A DNA stretch of 64,000 nt from BOG-224 sp963783505 (GCA_963783505.1 CAWAOP010000048.1:1-64000); one strand, 5' to 3'. Positions 10,105 to 19,885 are shown, numbered from the stretch's first letter. Made by a program: numbers and translations. Notes: generated from the letters alone by a model not told the origin.

Positions 10105-12657
10105 GTGGCACGCTTCGCACTGGTCGGCACGGCGATTTGCGCCCTCGCGCTCCATTCCGTGGCCGCCCCCGGAGAGGATGCGCCAAGCGCCAAGGTGCGG
10201 GATCTTCTCCGGCGCATGACGCTGGAGGAAAAGCTTTCCCTGCTGCATGGCGCCCGCGACCCGATGGACCTCGGCGAGGCGGGCTACTGGCCCGGTCTGC
10301 CGCGATTAGGAATTCCGCCGTTGCGGCTGGCGGACGGCCCAGCCGGCGTGCATGTAAATGTCGATGCCACGGCGCTCCCCGCGCCCGTCGCGCTGGCCGC
10401 GACCTTCGACCCCGGCGCCGCGCGGCAATACGGCGCCGCCGCCGGAAGCGACAGCAAATCCCTGCGGCAGGATGTCTTCCTGGCGCCCCACGTGAACATC
10501 GTTCGCGACCCGCTCTTCCGCCGCAATCACACTGCATTGAGCGAAGACCCATTCCTCGCCGCGGAACTGACAGCCGCCGAAATAGAGGGCATTCAGAGCC
10601 AGGGCGTCATGGCGCAGGTGAAGCATCTGGCGGGCTACAACGGATCGGAAAACGTCTCCATCGACGAGCGCGCCTTGCATGAGATTTATCTTCCGGCGTT
10701 CGAGGCCGCCGTGCGCAGCGGCGTCGCATCGGTCATGTGCGCCTACAACCGCGTAAACGGCCCGTGGTCCTGCGAGAACGCCGAGTTGCAGGACGGAATT
10801 CTGCGGGGTCAGTTTGGGTTCCGCGGCTTCGTGACATCGGACTGGGGAGCTGTGCACACCCCATTCGCGATCCTCAGCGGATTGGATTTGGAGATGCCGG
10901 GCCGTCCGCTCTCGGGACGAGCCGGACCTTATTTCACCGAGGATCTCAAGAAAGCCGTGGAGGACGGCTCCATTCCGGTGGCCGCGTTGGATCGCGCGCT
11001 CGGCCGGATCCTCGGGCAGATGGAGCGGTTCCACCTTCTCGATGCGAACCGGCCGAAGCAGCCGAAGCCTATCGACGTGGCCGCCGATGCGGCCGTAGCG
11101 CGCCGCATCGCCACGGAGGGGGCCGTCCTGCTCAAGAACGAGGGAGGCGCATTGCCGCTAGCCGCCGGGGACCTCAAATCCGTGGTTCTTATCGGACCGA
11201 CGGCCGGCCAGATTGCGGCGGGGTTCATGGGCGAACGCGCCTACGGCTTTGCATCGCGCCTCATCTCGCCTCTCGATACGCTCAGACGCGCCGCGGGAGG
11301 CCCAATCGCATATTCTCCGGCGGTTGACCTGACCGGCGTTCCGATCCCGGCCTGGGCGTTTTCTCACGACGGGGTCCCTGGACTGATTCGAAAGCGAGCC
11401 GGCCAAGCGCCGTTACCGCCGCTGGTCGACCTGACGCTGGATTTCGAGGGGCCGAACGCTCTGCCCGCTGTCTCGGATTTCACATGGCAAGGCACGCTGA
11501 CCGTCCCGGAAGACGGCGACTACACGTTGATGGTGCAGCCCGTTCTGGACAACCGGTCGGAGGGAGGCGGGAGCATCGCGGTGGACGGGACGGTGGTCGC
11601 TCGCACGGGCGGCCCCGGATTCGGGGGAACGGGCCGGCGCGCCCGGAAGTGGTCGAGCCTTCTGCCCACCACGGACGGCCGCGACAACGGCCGCGGGACG
11701 GTGCGTTTGAGCGCCGGGCCGCACCAGCTTGATATAAGCGTCAACTCGACAGGCGAGGGGCCGCTCGGCATCCGCCTGGCTTGGATCACTCCAGCTCTCC
11801 GAAAAGCGGGCATCGAGAAAGCCGTCGCTCTAGCTCGCGCCGCCCGGACGGCCGTCGTCTTCGCCTGGGCGCCGACAGGTTACTCGATTACGCTGCCGGA
11901 GTCTCAGGACGAACTGATCGAGAAGATTGCCGCCGTCAACCGCAAGACCATCGTGGTCCTGAATACCGGCGGGCCTGTCCTGATGCCATGGCGCGACAAG
12001 GTCCAGGCGATTCTGGAGATGTGGTATCCCGGGCTGGAAGGCGGATGGGCAACCGCCGATCTGCTGACAGGCCGCGAGTCGCCCGGCGGCAAACTTCCAG
12101 TGACTTTCCCCGCCAGGCTGGAAGACGCGCCGGCGCGCGCGCCCGGCCATCCGGAGCGCATCGACCCTCCGAGCGCGCCGGGCATGAGCGGCATGAATCC
12201 GGACGCCCAGCCGGTCACGTTTTCCGAGGGCATCGCAGTTGGGTACCGGTGGTATGACCAGCAGTCGCTCGAACCCTTGTTTCCTTTCGGCCACGGCCTA
12301 TCCTACTCGACGTTCGAATACTCGGACTTGAAGATCGCTCGCGCGGGGGATGGCTTCGATGTGACCTTCACTTTGCGCAATGCCGGCGCGAGAAGAGCGG
12401 CCGAGACCCCGCAAATCTACCTTGGCCCGGCGGAGGGAGCCGCCGTGCCCATGGTTCCGAAATCGCTCGCCGCATTCCAGCGCGTGGAACTGGATGTGGG
12501 CCGCAGCATGAAGCTGAAACTTCACGTTGGCACCCGGCAACTCTCCTATTGGTCGGTCGAACACCACGCGTGGTCCCTGGCGGCCGGAAGCCGGACAGTT
12601 TATGTGGGCTCGTCTTCGCGGGATTGCCGGTTGACGGGGACGATTGGCGCCAACTGA
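10105..12657 (+). CDS. Secreted glycoside hydrolase family 3 (beta-glucosidase-like) with PA14 insertion
   Basis: An 850-residue GH3 enzyme that removes terminal beta-linked sugars. It uses a GTG start (10105) and has a signal peptide ending near HSVAAPG. The TIM-barrel domain holds MTLEEKLSLLHG, LADGPAGVHV, VKHLAGYNGSE and the nucleophile Asp in FVTSDWGAVHT (about residue 246). The second domain (LLKNEGGALPL onward) is interrupted by a PA14-like module (about 425-560; FTWQGTLTVPEDGDYTLMVQ). GRESPGGKLPVTFP and a C-terminal FnIII-like domain follow (FPFGHGLSYSTFEYSDL; FTLRNAGARRAAETPQIYL). PA14 in this position is typical of beta-glucosidases such as BglX/KmBglI relatives and shapes the active site. 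It lies downstream of an esterase, consistent with hemicellulose or glucan breakdown. Confidence 0.92.
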   Translation: MARFALVGTAICALALHSVAAPGEDAPSAKVRDLLRRMTLEEKLSLLHGARDPMDLGEAGYWPGLPRLGIPPLRLADGPAGVHVNVDATALPAPVALAATFDPGAARQYGAAAGSDSKSLRQDVFLAPHVNIVRDPLFRRNHTALSEDPFLAAELTAAEIEGIQSQGVMAQVKHLAGYNGSENVSIDERALHEIYLPAFEAAVRSGVASVMCAYNRVNGPWSCENAELQDGILRGQFGFRGFVTSDWGAVHTPFAILSGLDLEMPGRPLSGRAGPYFTEDLKKAVEDGSIPVAALDRALGRILGQMERFHLLDANRPKQPKPIDVAADAAVARRIATEGAVLLKNEGGALPLAAGDLKSVVLIGPTAGQIAAGFMGERAYGFASRLISPLDTLRRAAGGPIAYSPAVDLTGVPIPAWAFSHDGVPGLIRKRAGQAPLPPLVDLTLDFEGPNALPAVSDFTWQGTLTVPEDGDYTLMVQPVLDNRSEGGGSIAVDGTVVARTGGPGFGGTGRRARKWSSLLPTTDGRDNGRGTVRLSAGPHQLDISVNSTGEGPLGIRLAWITPALRKAGIEKAVALARAARTAVVFAWAPTGYSITLPESQDELIEKIAAVNRKTIVVLNTGGPVLMPWRDKVQAILEMWYPGLEGGWATADLLTGRESPGGKLPVTFPARLEDAPARAPGHPERIDPPSAPGMSGMNPDAQPVTFSEGIAVGYRWYDQQSLEPLFPFGHGLSYSTFEYSDLKIARAGDGFDVTFTLRNAGARRAAETPQIYLGPAEGAAVPMVPKSLAAFQRVELDVGRSMKLKLHVGTRQLSYWSVEHHAWSLAAGSRTVYVGSSSRDCRLTGTIGAN

Positions 12658-13195
12658 CGGCGTGTGAGACAAATAGGTGAAATCCAAGACCGACTGGAGC
12701 CAAAGCTCCGGAGGAGCGGAAAAAAATACCCAGCGTTAACCTAGACCGCCAGCGGACCTTTCGGGGTTCCGCATGGCCCTGGCGCTGCGCAGCGCCGCTG
12801 ACAGTGCGGCCACGGACTGCCTTATGCGGGCCGCAGGCGTGTGTCCCAGCGCCAACTGGGGCCGGACCCGCGCTGCCGTCTCGGATACTGCGGCCTCGGG
12901 TCACGGGGGTCTCGTCCCGCTGACGTAACGAGGACATCACGGGAGTGATCTCCTCGAACGCGATTTTGGTGCTTCAGTCCTGGCGATGTTTTCATCCGCC
13001 TGTGAACAGCCGAAGGTACGGCGCAATGCACATAGAGAACGTCATTTGCAGACTGTGCTGTTGGCTCCCAACGGGATTATTCAAGGACCTACGACGACCA
13101 CCTGCGCCAGTTGGCGCTGAGTATTCGCGTTCAGGCCGGTGGGTTTCCAGCAGAGCCAACTTCACTGCCCGCCCCTTCGCAGGACCAAAGGCTGC
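12658..13195 (+). other. Intergenic region with short palindromes, no credible gene
   Basis: These 538 bases separate convergent genes. They hold the perfect palindrome GGCGCTGCGCAGCGCC (12781-12796). The ten-mer GCGCCAACTG occurs near 12850 and, inverted, at 13108-13117; another copy lies just inside the end of the GH3 gene. The sequence around 12693-12712 shares the string AAGCTCCGGAGGAGCG with the repeat at 58.0 kb. Open frames here have no recognisable protein features. Confidence 0.5.
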
Positions 13196-14797
13196 TTACT
13201 CCGGGGCCCCCGGAATCGTGCCCTTCTTCCCAACGATGGTCATAACAAAGCGAGTCCCGCCCTGCACGAGTAGAACGCGACCCGTGGTACGCGCCAACCG
13301 GTCTACATCAGCGAAGATCCCGATCCCGCTCCGTCGGAAGGCAACTAGCTGAGCCTCCCCCAGCACAGCCACTGGCTTGGCCTTTTCGCTTTCGAGCGCC
13401 TGTTGAACCACTGGACTACTTAGGAGGGCATCCGCGCCGTCCAGGTTACACGCCCGCCTCGCATTACATACATCTTCCGGAGCGCGCCAGAAAACGGTTC
13501 CGGAAAACGGCGCGCTTTTGGCCAAACAGGCCAGCGCACGGGGGCGCAGATGGAACCGCATATTCGCCGAGTACAGGCTAATAATTGACGACCGGTTGAA
13601 TTCGACCGTTATCCAATCGAATGGCTTCTCCGAATCGGTAGCAGGAATCCCCCGACGCTCGGTGCGCGTTCGCAAGTCGCCGAGATTGAGCATGTCGAGA
13701 ATCTCAGGGGTGGGCCGATTGGAAAGCGAGTAGAAGGGCCACCCTTTCCAACGCGGCACACCATCCAAGCTACTCTCCGTTTCGGAAGGCAGCATAGACC
13801 ACTCTTTGGGGCTCAGAGGCCTATCTGAATACAACGAGAGCCACAATAACATCCGAGCCTCGGCGGGTACCGGTGAAATCTCCGAATTCCCGACAAGGAT
13901 CCAAACGACCGCGGCCCCAGCAAGGACGAACAAGGCCCCGAGCCCCCAACCTTTCTTGTCCTTCTCCGGTAATGTAAAGCGCGCTGACAAGGGACGCGCG
14001 ATCCCTCGATGAAATATCACGATAAACGAGAGCGCTGCGCTTCCGCCGAGTAGGAAATTCAGCCAATCACTCACGTACAGCGGTCCGAACACGGCGCATG
14101 CTAAAAGGAATGCCGAGAAAAGAGCCGCAGGCGGCAGAAGTGTGAACGTGAGCTGATCAAAAGGATGTGCCCCTCGGACGGTCTCGGTGAGTTGTTTCCA
14201 CCGATCAGATACGAGTTCTAGCCACGTGCCAATGGTGGGAAAGGAACCACGCAGGGATACCCAGAACAAGATCAGCAGAATCGGAATCCCGTACCCGGCT
14301 AGGGAACCAGCCCACGTTGACGTCCGTGCGCGCCACGCCGCTACGAAAGCGAAAAGCGTGCAACAGACAAAATAAGCCGAAAAGAAAGCCGACTCAGCCC
14401 CGCTCTTCAGCCACTCAGGAAGTGGTATCTTCACAAATCGGATTCGGCCGAAAGTGACGACCAAGAGGGTCGAGTAGAGCAAGGTCCTGACCACAGTAAA
14501 CAGAATGCCCAGAATGCCCAGAAGGAAAAGGCTGCCCACCCAAAAACAAGAGAAGGCCCCGGAGAACACGAAGAGACGGAAAAGACCCTCCGCCAGCCAA
14601 TTCCCTAGCGTTCCGTAATTCTTCAGCAGGCCGGGAAATTCTCTGACAGCTACGGAGATTCCCAGCAGAAGTGCCCATACCTTAAGCGACCGCCGAATCC
14701 ACGGGTTCTCGGTCAACTGATCGAATCTGGCGGCCCACGTCCGCGGTCGCGCAGCAGTCCGCCCGGACGCTGATGCGACAGTATCCTGGTCAGCCAT
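13196..14797 (-). CDS. Polytopic membrane protein of unknown function
   Basis: A 533-residue protein I cannot assign to a family. The N-terminal half has roughly six to seven hydrophobic segments (for example VWALLLGISVAV, LFVFSGAFSCFWVGSLFLLG, AYFVCCTLFAFVAA, IPILLILFWVSL, LFSAFLLACAVFGPLYV, LGALFVLAGAAVVWILVG). The C-terminal 220 residues are soluble, with two or three cysteines (CLAKSA, CNARRACNLDG). GC at third positions looks lower than in the neighbours and there is no operon partner. Both flanking gaps exceed 500 bases and carry palindromic repeats, so it is isolated and could have been acquired. The start is the ATG at 14797, and an Ala/Arg-rich cytoplasmic tail follows it. Confidence 0.75.
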   Translation of the reverse strand: MADQDTVASASGRTAARPRTWAARFDQLTENPWIRRSLKVWALLLGISVAVREFPGLLKNYGTLGNWLAEGLFRLFVFSGAFSCFWVGSLFLLGILGILFTVVRTLLYSTLLVVTFGRIRFVKIPLPEWLKSGAESAFFSAYFVCCTLFAFVAAWRARTSTWAGSLAGYGIPILLILFWVSLRGSFPTIGTWLELVSDRWKQLTETVRGAHPFDQLTFTLLPPAALFSAFLLACAVFGPLYVSDWLNFLLGGSAALSFIVIFHRGIARPLSARFTLPEKDKKGWGLGALFVLAGAAVVWILVGNSEISPVPAEARMLLWLSLYSDRPLSPKEWSMLPSETESSLDGVPRWKGWPFYSLSNRPTPEILDMLNLGDLRTRTERRGIPATDSEKPFDWITVEFNRSSIISLYSANMRFHLRPRALACLAKSAPFSGTVFWRAPEDVCNARRACNLDGADALLSSPVVQQALESEKAKPVAVLGEAQLVAFRRSGIGIFADVDRLARTTGRVLLVQGGTRFVMTIVGKKGTIPGAPE

Positions 14798-14963
14798 GGA
14801 GCTGATTAGAACACAATTCCTCCCGTGAAACGCCCGTCACGGAAATAGGGCTCCACAACTCGGCTTGCTGGGGGTAGGCTTCCTATACGCGCTGCGCCGG
14901 TCCGGGCTTAGGTTAACGCCTGTTTTGCGCAAGCCGTGGGTAGAGAGCCAAATCGACTCAGCA

Positions 14964-15046
14964 CCGGGACGGGGCGAAAAAACTCTCTTACGCCCCGTTC
15001 CGGGGCTCTCTTGGTTTATTGGCTTTCCCAGCGCTCGCGCGCTGGG
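14964..15046 (-). repeat. Dispersed two-hairpin repeat, inverted copy (relative at 58.0-58.1 kb)
   Basis: Two stem-loops lie side by side. The first has arms 14964-14976 and 14991-15003 (CCGGGACGGGGCG with CGCCCCGTTCCGG, one wobble pair). The second is CCCAGCGC-TCGC-GCGCTGGG at 15027-15046. Read on the minus strand, the order TAGCCCA...TGGGAA...AGAGCCCCGG.ACGGGG matches the plus strand at 58061-58117. They therefore belong to one dispersed family in opposite orientation. The rest of the 14798-15317 gap shows no gene. Confidence 0.7.
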
Positions 15047-15317
15047 CTAATTTCTTGCGCCCTGGCGGGCTTGAGAACAGAGCTGAATAGCGGCTACTAC
15101 TTGATGCTAACGATCTACTTCTAACCTGGAGACCCCACCGCTTTTTCGTCGCATGCCGCCGAGTGACGGACCGCGCGGGTATCGCCGCAATAATGACGCA
15201 GGACGAATCTGCGCCTGTTGTTTTGCGCATTTCCGTTTCCGAGGTCCATCAGCTAACGTGGAGTGTTGCGTGAAACAGGATATTGAGATCGGCTTCAGCC
15301 GAACCGGGGCCTTGACG

Positions 15318-16736
15318 ATGGACGACCAGAAGCAACAGCTTGCGGCGATAGTGGGCGAAGAAGGCGTATCCGGCGATCTCCAAGAGTTGGAGCGGTATGC
15401 CAGAGACGAGAGCGCGGTTCCACGGATACTGCCCCGCTACATCGTCCAGCCGAAGAACGCCGAGCGGGTTCAGGAGTTGGTCCGATGGGCCAATCGGACT
15501 GCGACGCCGCTGATTCCGGTCAGTTCCGGGCACCCTCACTTTCATGGCGACACGGTCCCAAGCGTCGCCGAAGCCGTCATGGTCGATCTGCGCCTAATGA
15601 AGTCGATTCTGAAGATCGACCGCCGCAACAAGATGGTGGTGATCGAGCCGGGCGTGACGTACACGGAGCTCGATCCGGCGTTGGCGGCGGAGGGGCTGAG
15701 GATTCCTCGCCCTTGGCTGCCGCGCCCAAACAAGTCGGTAATTGCAAGCCTTTTGGAGCGCCAGCCGACCACCATCCCCCGCCTGAATTACTCGCTGCCG
15801 GAACCACTACGGGTCTGCGGCGTGGTGTGGGGCACGGGGGACCTCTCGTTCACCGGCGAGGCGGGCATGGGGCCTCTTTCGCTCGAAGCGCAGTGGAACG
15901 CGGGTTTGGCGCAGGTCAACCAGCAGGGGCCGCTCTCGACCGATCTGATGCGGCTGCTGACCGGGGCGCAGGGAACTATGGGAATCGTCGTCTGGGCGTC
16001 CATCAAGTGCCAACTTGCTGCCCGCCGCGCAAGAAGCGCTTCGTTGTCTCCGCGCCGCGGCTGGAGGAGCTTGTCGAGTTCAGTCGAACGGTGGAGCGGC
16101 TCAAGCTGGGCGATGAGGTCGTCACGCTCAACCGCGCGCGGCTTGCCGGCGCCTTGGGCGGCGCAAGGCCGGATCTTCCCGCATGGTCGGTGCTGATGGG
16201 CGCTTCCGGCGCCGCGCTGTACCCCGAGGAAAAACTCGACCTGCAAGAAAAAGAACTGCGAGAGGTCGCGCATGAATGCGGGCTGGAGTTGAGCGAGGCC
16301 GATCCGAGTATCGCCGCCCTTCTCGATGGCTATGACGGCGATCCGGCGCCTCATTACTCCGTCTTCTTTCTTTGCACGCTGGATCAAGCGCCTGGATTCG
16401 TAGAGAGAGTTCTCGAACTGGCCGGCCAAATGGGATACCCGCCGGACCGGATCGGGGTCTATATCCAACCCCAGCACCAGGGCGTATCCCAGCACGTGGA
16501 ATTCACGATTCCGTACGATGCCGCGGACAAGAAGGACGCGGCGCTTGCGGAGCGGCTCTTCACCGCCGCCAGCGAGATGCTGATCGCGCAGGGAGCTTAT
16601 TTTTCGCGGCCATACGGACCCTGGGCGGATCTCGTCTACAGCCGGGATGCCACGGCAACGCGGGTTTTGCGGAACCGTGAAAGAACATCTGTAGACCCGA
16701 AACACAGTCCTGAACCCCGGCAAGCTGTGTTTCTAG
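15318..16736 (+). pseudogene. FAD-linked oxidase, vanillyl-alcohol oxidase/4-cresol dehydrogenase-like (several frameshifts)
   Basis: A flavoprotein of the VAO/PCMH superfamily. The likely start is ATG 15318 (MDDQKQQLAAIVGEEGVSG). The FAD-binding half includes TATPLIPVSSGHPHFHGDT and MVVIEPGVTYTELDPAL, and the substrate half contains WGTGDLSFTGEAGMGP and LLTGAQGTMGIVVWASIKC. The frame then breaks. Removing two bases near 16016-16030 joins it to KKRFVVSAPRLEELVEF, and a cluster of three or four indels at about 16673-16715 is needed to recover the family ending LNPGKLCF and a TAG at 16736. Repaired, it is about 470 residues. The next gene has a clean ribosome site only a few bases later. The substrate could be a phenolic compound, by family only. 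Confidence 0.75.
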
Positions 16737-16754
16737 CGCGAAGGAGAATTTTCC

Positions 16755-18026
16755 ATGGCCCTCGAAGACTACCGCGCGGACGCAATGAGGTGCACCCGCT
16801 GCGCCTACTGCAAATGGATCCCGCTGGACAAGATCAAGAGCTGGCGATTTTCCAAAGGATGCCCCAGCATCGAATACGCCCACTTCCATTCCTATTCCGC
16901 TGGCGGAAGGCTCATCACGGCGCTGTCGTTGATGGATGGCCGCTCCACGGTAACGGAGAAAGTGAAGGACTCCGTCTTCAAGTGCAATCTGTGCGGCAGT
17001 TGCGACGTGACGTGCAAGATGTGCCGTTACGACATGGAGCCGCTAGCCGGTATGCGCGAATTGCGCGCTCACCTGGTGCGCGAAGGGCATACGCTGCCCC
17101 AGGTGGAGACGGTGATCGAAGGGCTTCGCCGGGACGCTAACATGCTCGGCGCGCCGCGCCAACAGCGTGGAGATTGGGCCGCGGAGCTGAACGTGAAGAA
17201 CCTGGCCACGGAAAAGGCCGAGGTGGTCTTTCACGCGGGCTGCCGCTACTCGTTCGATGGCGATCTGGGAGACATCGCGCGCACCTCGGTTCGCATCCTT
17301 CAGAATGCCGGTTTGGACGTAGGCCTTCTGGGCGCGGCCGAAACCTGCTGCGGAGGACGCGCGCGCGATCTCGGCTACGTTCCGGATTTCGAAACACGTT
17401 CCCATTCGCTCCTGAAAGCCTGGGAACGCGCGGGCGTGAAGACCGTGGTCACGCCCTGTTCCGATTGCTACTACGCCTTCAAGCGGTTGTACCCGCCTGA
17501 AGGTTCCACCATACAGGCGGTTCACATGGTGGAGTGCGTGGACGCGCTGATCCGCGAAGGCAAGCTGAAGTTCACGCGCCCCGTGCCCATGAAGGTGACG
17601 TATCACGATCCGTGCCATCTCGGACGGCAGGGCGAGACCTACGTTCCCTGGAACGGCAAGGAGAAGAAGATCTTCGGCCAGGCCGTGGTGTACGATCCGC
17701 CGCGTCCCAGATATAACGGGGCCTTCGGAGTTTACGAGCCGCCGCGCAACGTGCTTCGCGCGATTCCGGGCTTGGAGTTGGTGGAGATGGAACGCAACCG
17801 AGAGGCTGCGTGGTGCTGCGGCGCGGGAGGCGGAGCGCGCGAGGCTTATCCCGTTTTCTCGAACTGGACCGCCACGGAGCGCCTGGAAGAAGCCGCGGCG
17901 ACGGGGGCGGAGGCGATTGTCACGGCCTGCCCTTGGTGCGAGCGAAATTTCATGGACGCCTCGCCAGACGGCGGCGCGAAGTTGAAGGTCTTCGACGTGA
18001 TGCAGTTGGTGGAGAGGGCATTGTAA
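16755..18026 (+). CDS. Fe-S/CCG-domain electron-transfer protein (GlcF/HdrD-like)
   Basis: A 423-residue cytoplasmic electron carrier that probably passes electrons from the flanking flavoproteins to the quinone pool or another acceptor. It has two cluster motifs: C13-x2-C16-x2-C19 with C36-P, and the classic C77-x2-C80-x2-C83-x3-C87. Two cysteine-rich CCG domains of the heterodisulfide reductase/glycolate oxidase type follow (HAGCRYS...ETCCGGRARD and HDPCHLGRQ...AWCCGAGGGARE). AAGGAG at 16741-16746 sets the ATG. It is followed after 10 bases by a second FAD oxidase. The oxidase-FeS-oxidase order resembles glycolate or lactate oxidase operons (glcDEF, lut), but the flavoproteins here look VAO-like, so the substrate is open. 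Confidence 0.85.
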   Translation: MALEDYRADAMRCTRCAYCKWIPLDKIKSWRFSKGCPSIEYAHFHSYSAGGRLITALSLMDGRSTVTEKVKDSVFKCNLCGSCDVTCKMCRYDMEPLAGMRELRAHLVREGHTLPQVETVIEGLRRDANMLGAPRQQRGDWAAELNVKNLATEKAEVVFHAGCRYSFDGDLGDIARTSVRILQNAGLDVGLLGAAETCCGGRARDLGYVPDFETRSHSLLKAWERAGVKTVVTPCSDCYYAFKRLYPPEGSTIQAVHMVECVDALIREGKLKFTRPVPMKVTYHDPCHLGRQGETYVPWNGKEKKIFGQAVVYDPPRPRYNGAFGVYEPPRNVLRAIPGLELVEMERNREAAWCCGAGGGAREAYPVFSNWTATERLEEAAATGAEAIVTACPWCERNFMDASPDGGAKLKVFDVMQLVERAL

Positions 18027-18036
18027 GGAGGCTGCC

Positions 18037-19743
18037 ATGGAGATTTCAAGAGACGCATACCGGGCCATCGAGGACATTCTCGGGCCGGAGTACATCACGG
18101 ACGATCCCGCGTTTCTCGACTCGTACGCGTTCCAGTGGCTTGCCGAACTGGTGCGTCCGCGCCGCAGCCACTACATGCCGCGGCCCTGGGCTGTGGCGAT
18201 GCCCAACACGACCGCCGAGGTCCAGGCCGTCACCAGGGTCTGCAACAAGTACGGCGTCAAGATCAAGCCGATTTCGACCGGCTGGTATCACTGGGCCGCG
18301 CCGATGAAGGACGGCGAGCCCACGCTGCAATTCGATCTGCGGCGCATGAATCGAATCGTCGATATCGACGAGAAGAACCGCTTCGCCATCGTCGAGCCCT
18401 ACGTGATCTGCGCCCAACTGCAAGCGGAGACGATGAAGCGCGGGCTGAACATCAACATCATCGGCGCGGGAAGCTCCACGTCGGTGGTGGCGAGCGCATG
18501 TGCGTATTTCGGGGGCGGGCCGTCCAGCTATGCTTTGGGCAACAACTCCGATAACCTGCTGGGCCAGGAGTGGGTGACTCCCGGGGGCGAGATCGTGCGC
18601 ACGGGGTCTCTCAGTTCCGGCTGCGGCTGGTTCTGTTCCGAAGGGCCGGGGCCCAGCCTGCGCGGCGTCACTCGCGGAGTGCTCGGCTCTCGCGGCGGCC
18701 TGGGCACGTACACGAAGTGCGCCATCAAACTGGCGCACTGGCCCGGCCCTCCCACGCTGGAGCCCGAAGGGCCGCCTCCGGGATATCGTCTTCCCATCCC
18801 CGAGAACATGCGCGCCTACACCATCGGCGCGCCCAACTGGGATGCGTGGGCGGATTGCTACTACGCCATCTACGATAACGAGATCGGCTACATCTTCCAC
18901 CGCCAGTTCAACCTGGCCGGCGCCGATCTCGCCCCCGCGCTGTGGCTCACCTACATCGATCCCCACAAGACGCTGAACGATGTAGAGACCGCGGCGAAAG
19001 ACCCCGAGATTCGGAAGATCACGGAAGAGGCCCGCATCTCGTTCCAGTTGATTCTGGCGGCGAACTCGGCCGAAGGGATTCAACTGCAAGACAAAATCCT
19101 CGATGGCATCCTGGCCGAGACCGGCTGCTACAAAGTGAAGCGCTTCTGCGAGCCGGACATGGCCGAGTTCACCAACATGTACATGCAGCGCCTGGGCCAC
19201 AAGCACTGCAACTTCATCTGGGCGGGCGGTTACATGGGAAGCTGGATGCAGGCGGGCACGCCCGACTACGTGAAGAAATACGTTCCGGTGGCGATTGAAG
19301 GCTTCTATCGCGACCAGAAGGGCCACAAGCTGGTGGAATGCGGCGGCGACGCGATGATGGGCTGCGGCAGCACGGCGCAGGGAGGCGGATATTCCGGCCT
19401 GGAGCAGTTCGTCTCCTACGACCCGAACGACAACGACTCCATCGACGCCTGCATCCAGCACATGGAGGATGCCACACAGGACGCCGCGTCGATCGGCGTG
19501 CCTCCGGGCAAGGAGTTGTTGTACCTGCAAATCGGCTGGAGCGACGAACGCATCTGGGATGCGCTGGCGAAAATGCCGCAGCGGTTCGTGCTGGATTTCC
19601 AGCGCAAGATCAAGGACGCCTTCGACCCGAACTATCTTGGCGATAGGAATTACCAGTGGCTCCCCGAGGGATGGGGACAGAAGCCCGCAGTGGTCCCTGG
19701 ATGTGATGGGCGTGGGGAGCGAATAGGGGATGGAAAGAACTGA
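18037..19743 (+). CDS. FAD-binding oxidoreductase (FAD_binding_4/PCMH type), second of the module
   Basis: A 568-residue flavoprotein with AAGGAGG (18025-18031) overlapping the stop of the Fe-S gene, so the two are co-translated. The FAD half runs from about residue 50 to 240 (PNTTAEVQAVTRVCNKYG, GAGSSTSVVASACAYFGGG, WVTPGGEIVRTG, GVLGSRGGLGTYTKCAIKL). The C-terminal half is a cap domain with many Trp, Tyr and Cys (CYYAIYDNEIGYIFHRQF; ECGGDAMMGCGSTAQGGG). It differs clearly from the first oxidase, so the module has two distinct flavin subunits rather than a duplication. The last 20 residues are Gly/Arg-rich and may be an artefact of reading to the next stop. No export signal. The substrate is unknown. 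Confidence 0.82.
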   Translation: MEISRDAYRAIEDILGPEYITDDPAFLDSYAFQWLAELVRPRRSHYMPRPWAVAMPNTTAEVQAVTRVCNKYGVKIKPISTGWYHWAAPMKDGEPTLQFDLRRMNRIVDIDEKNRFAIVEPYVICAQLQAETMKRGLNINIIGAGSSTSVVASACAYFGGGPSSYALGNNSDNLLGQEWVTPGGEIVRTGSLSSGCGWFCSEGPGPSLRGVTRGVLGSRGGLGTYTKCAIKLAHWPGPPTLEPEGPPPGYRLPIPENMRAYTIGAPNWDAWADCYYAIYDNEIGYIFHRQFNLAGADLAPALWLTYIDPHKTLNDVETAAKDPEIRKITEEARISFQLILAANSAEGIQLQDKILDGILAETGCYKVKRFCEPDMAEFTNMYMQRLGHKHCNFIWAGGYMGSWMQAGTPDYVKKYVPVAIEGFYRDQKGHKLVECGGDAMMGCGSTAQGGGYSGLEQFVSYDPNDNDSIDACIQHMEDATQDAASIGVPPGKELLYLQIGWSDERIWDALAKMPQRFVLDFQRKIKDAFDPNYLGDRNYQWLPEGWGQKPAVVPGCDGRGERIGDGKN

Positions 19744-19774
19744 TGGGTCTGAAGGTCTGGCGGCGACCGAAGAG

Positions 19775-19843
19775 CGCTCCCTAACGGTCGCGGCTCGGCT
19801 ATTGGCTGAATGCCGCTCACCGAGCCGCGACCGTTAGGGAGCG
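19775..19843. repeat. Perfect 24-bp inverted repeat with 21-base loop
   Basis: The arms CGCTCCCTAACGGTCGCGGCTCGG (19775-19798) and its exact reverse complement (19820-19843) flank a 21-base loop. It sits 32 bases after the stop of the second FAD oxidase and 42 bases before the tannase ATG. It has no trailing T-run, so it is not a standard intrinsic terminator, though it may still end or stabilise the upstream transcript. Its form suits a dispersed palindromic repeat. Confidence 0.8.
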
Positions 19844-19885
19844 GAGGCGCGGCACGCGCTCGGTACAATAACTGGAGTCATTCTT

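Noticed and set aside
12646..13117. GCGCCAACTG ten-mer three times around the GH3 gene end
   Set aside because: Short, one copy is within coding sequence, and no larger repeat unit is shared.
18046..19530. 494-codon open frame antisense to the second FAD oxidase
   Set aside because: A shadow frame; no ribosome site and no recognisable domain.
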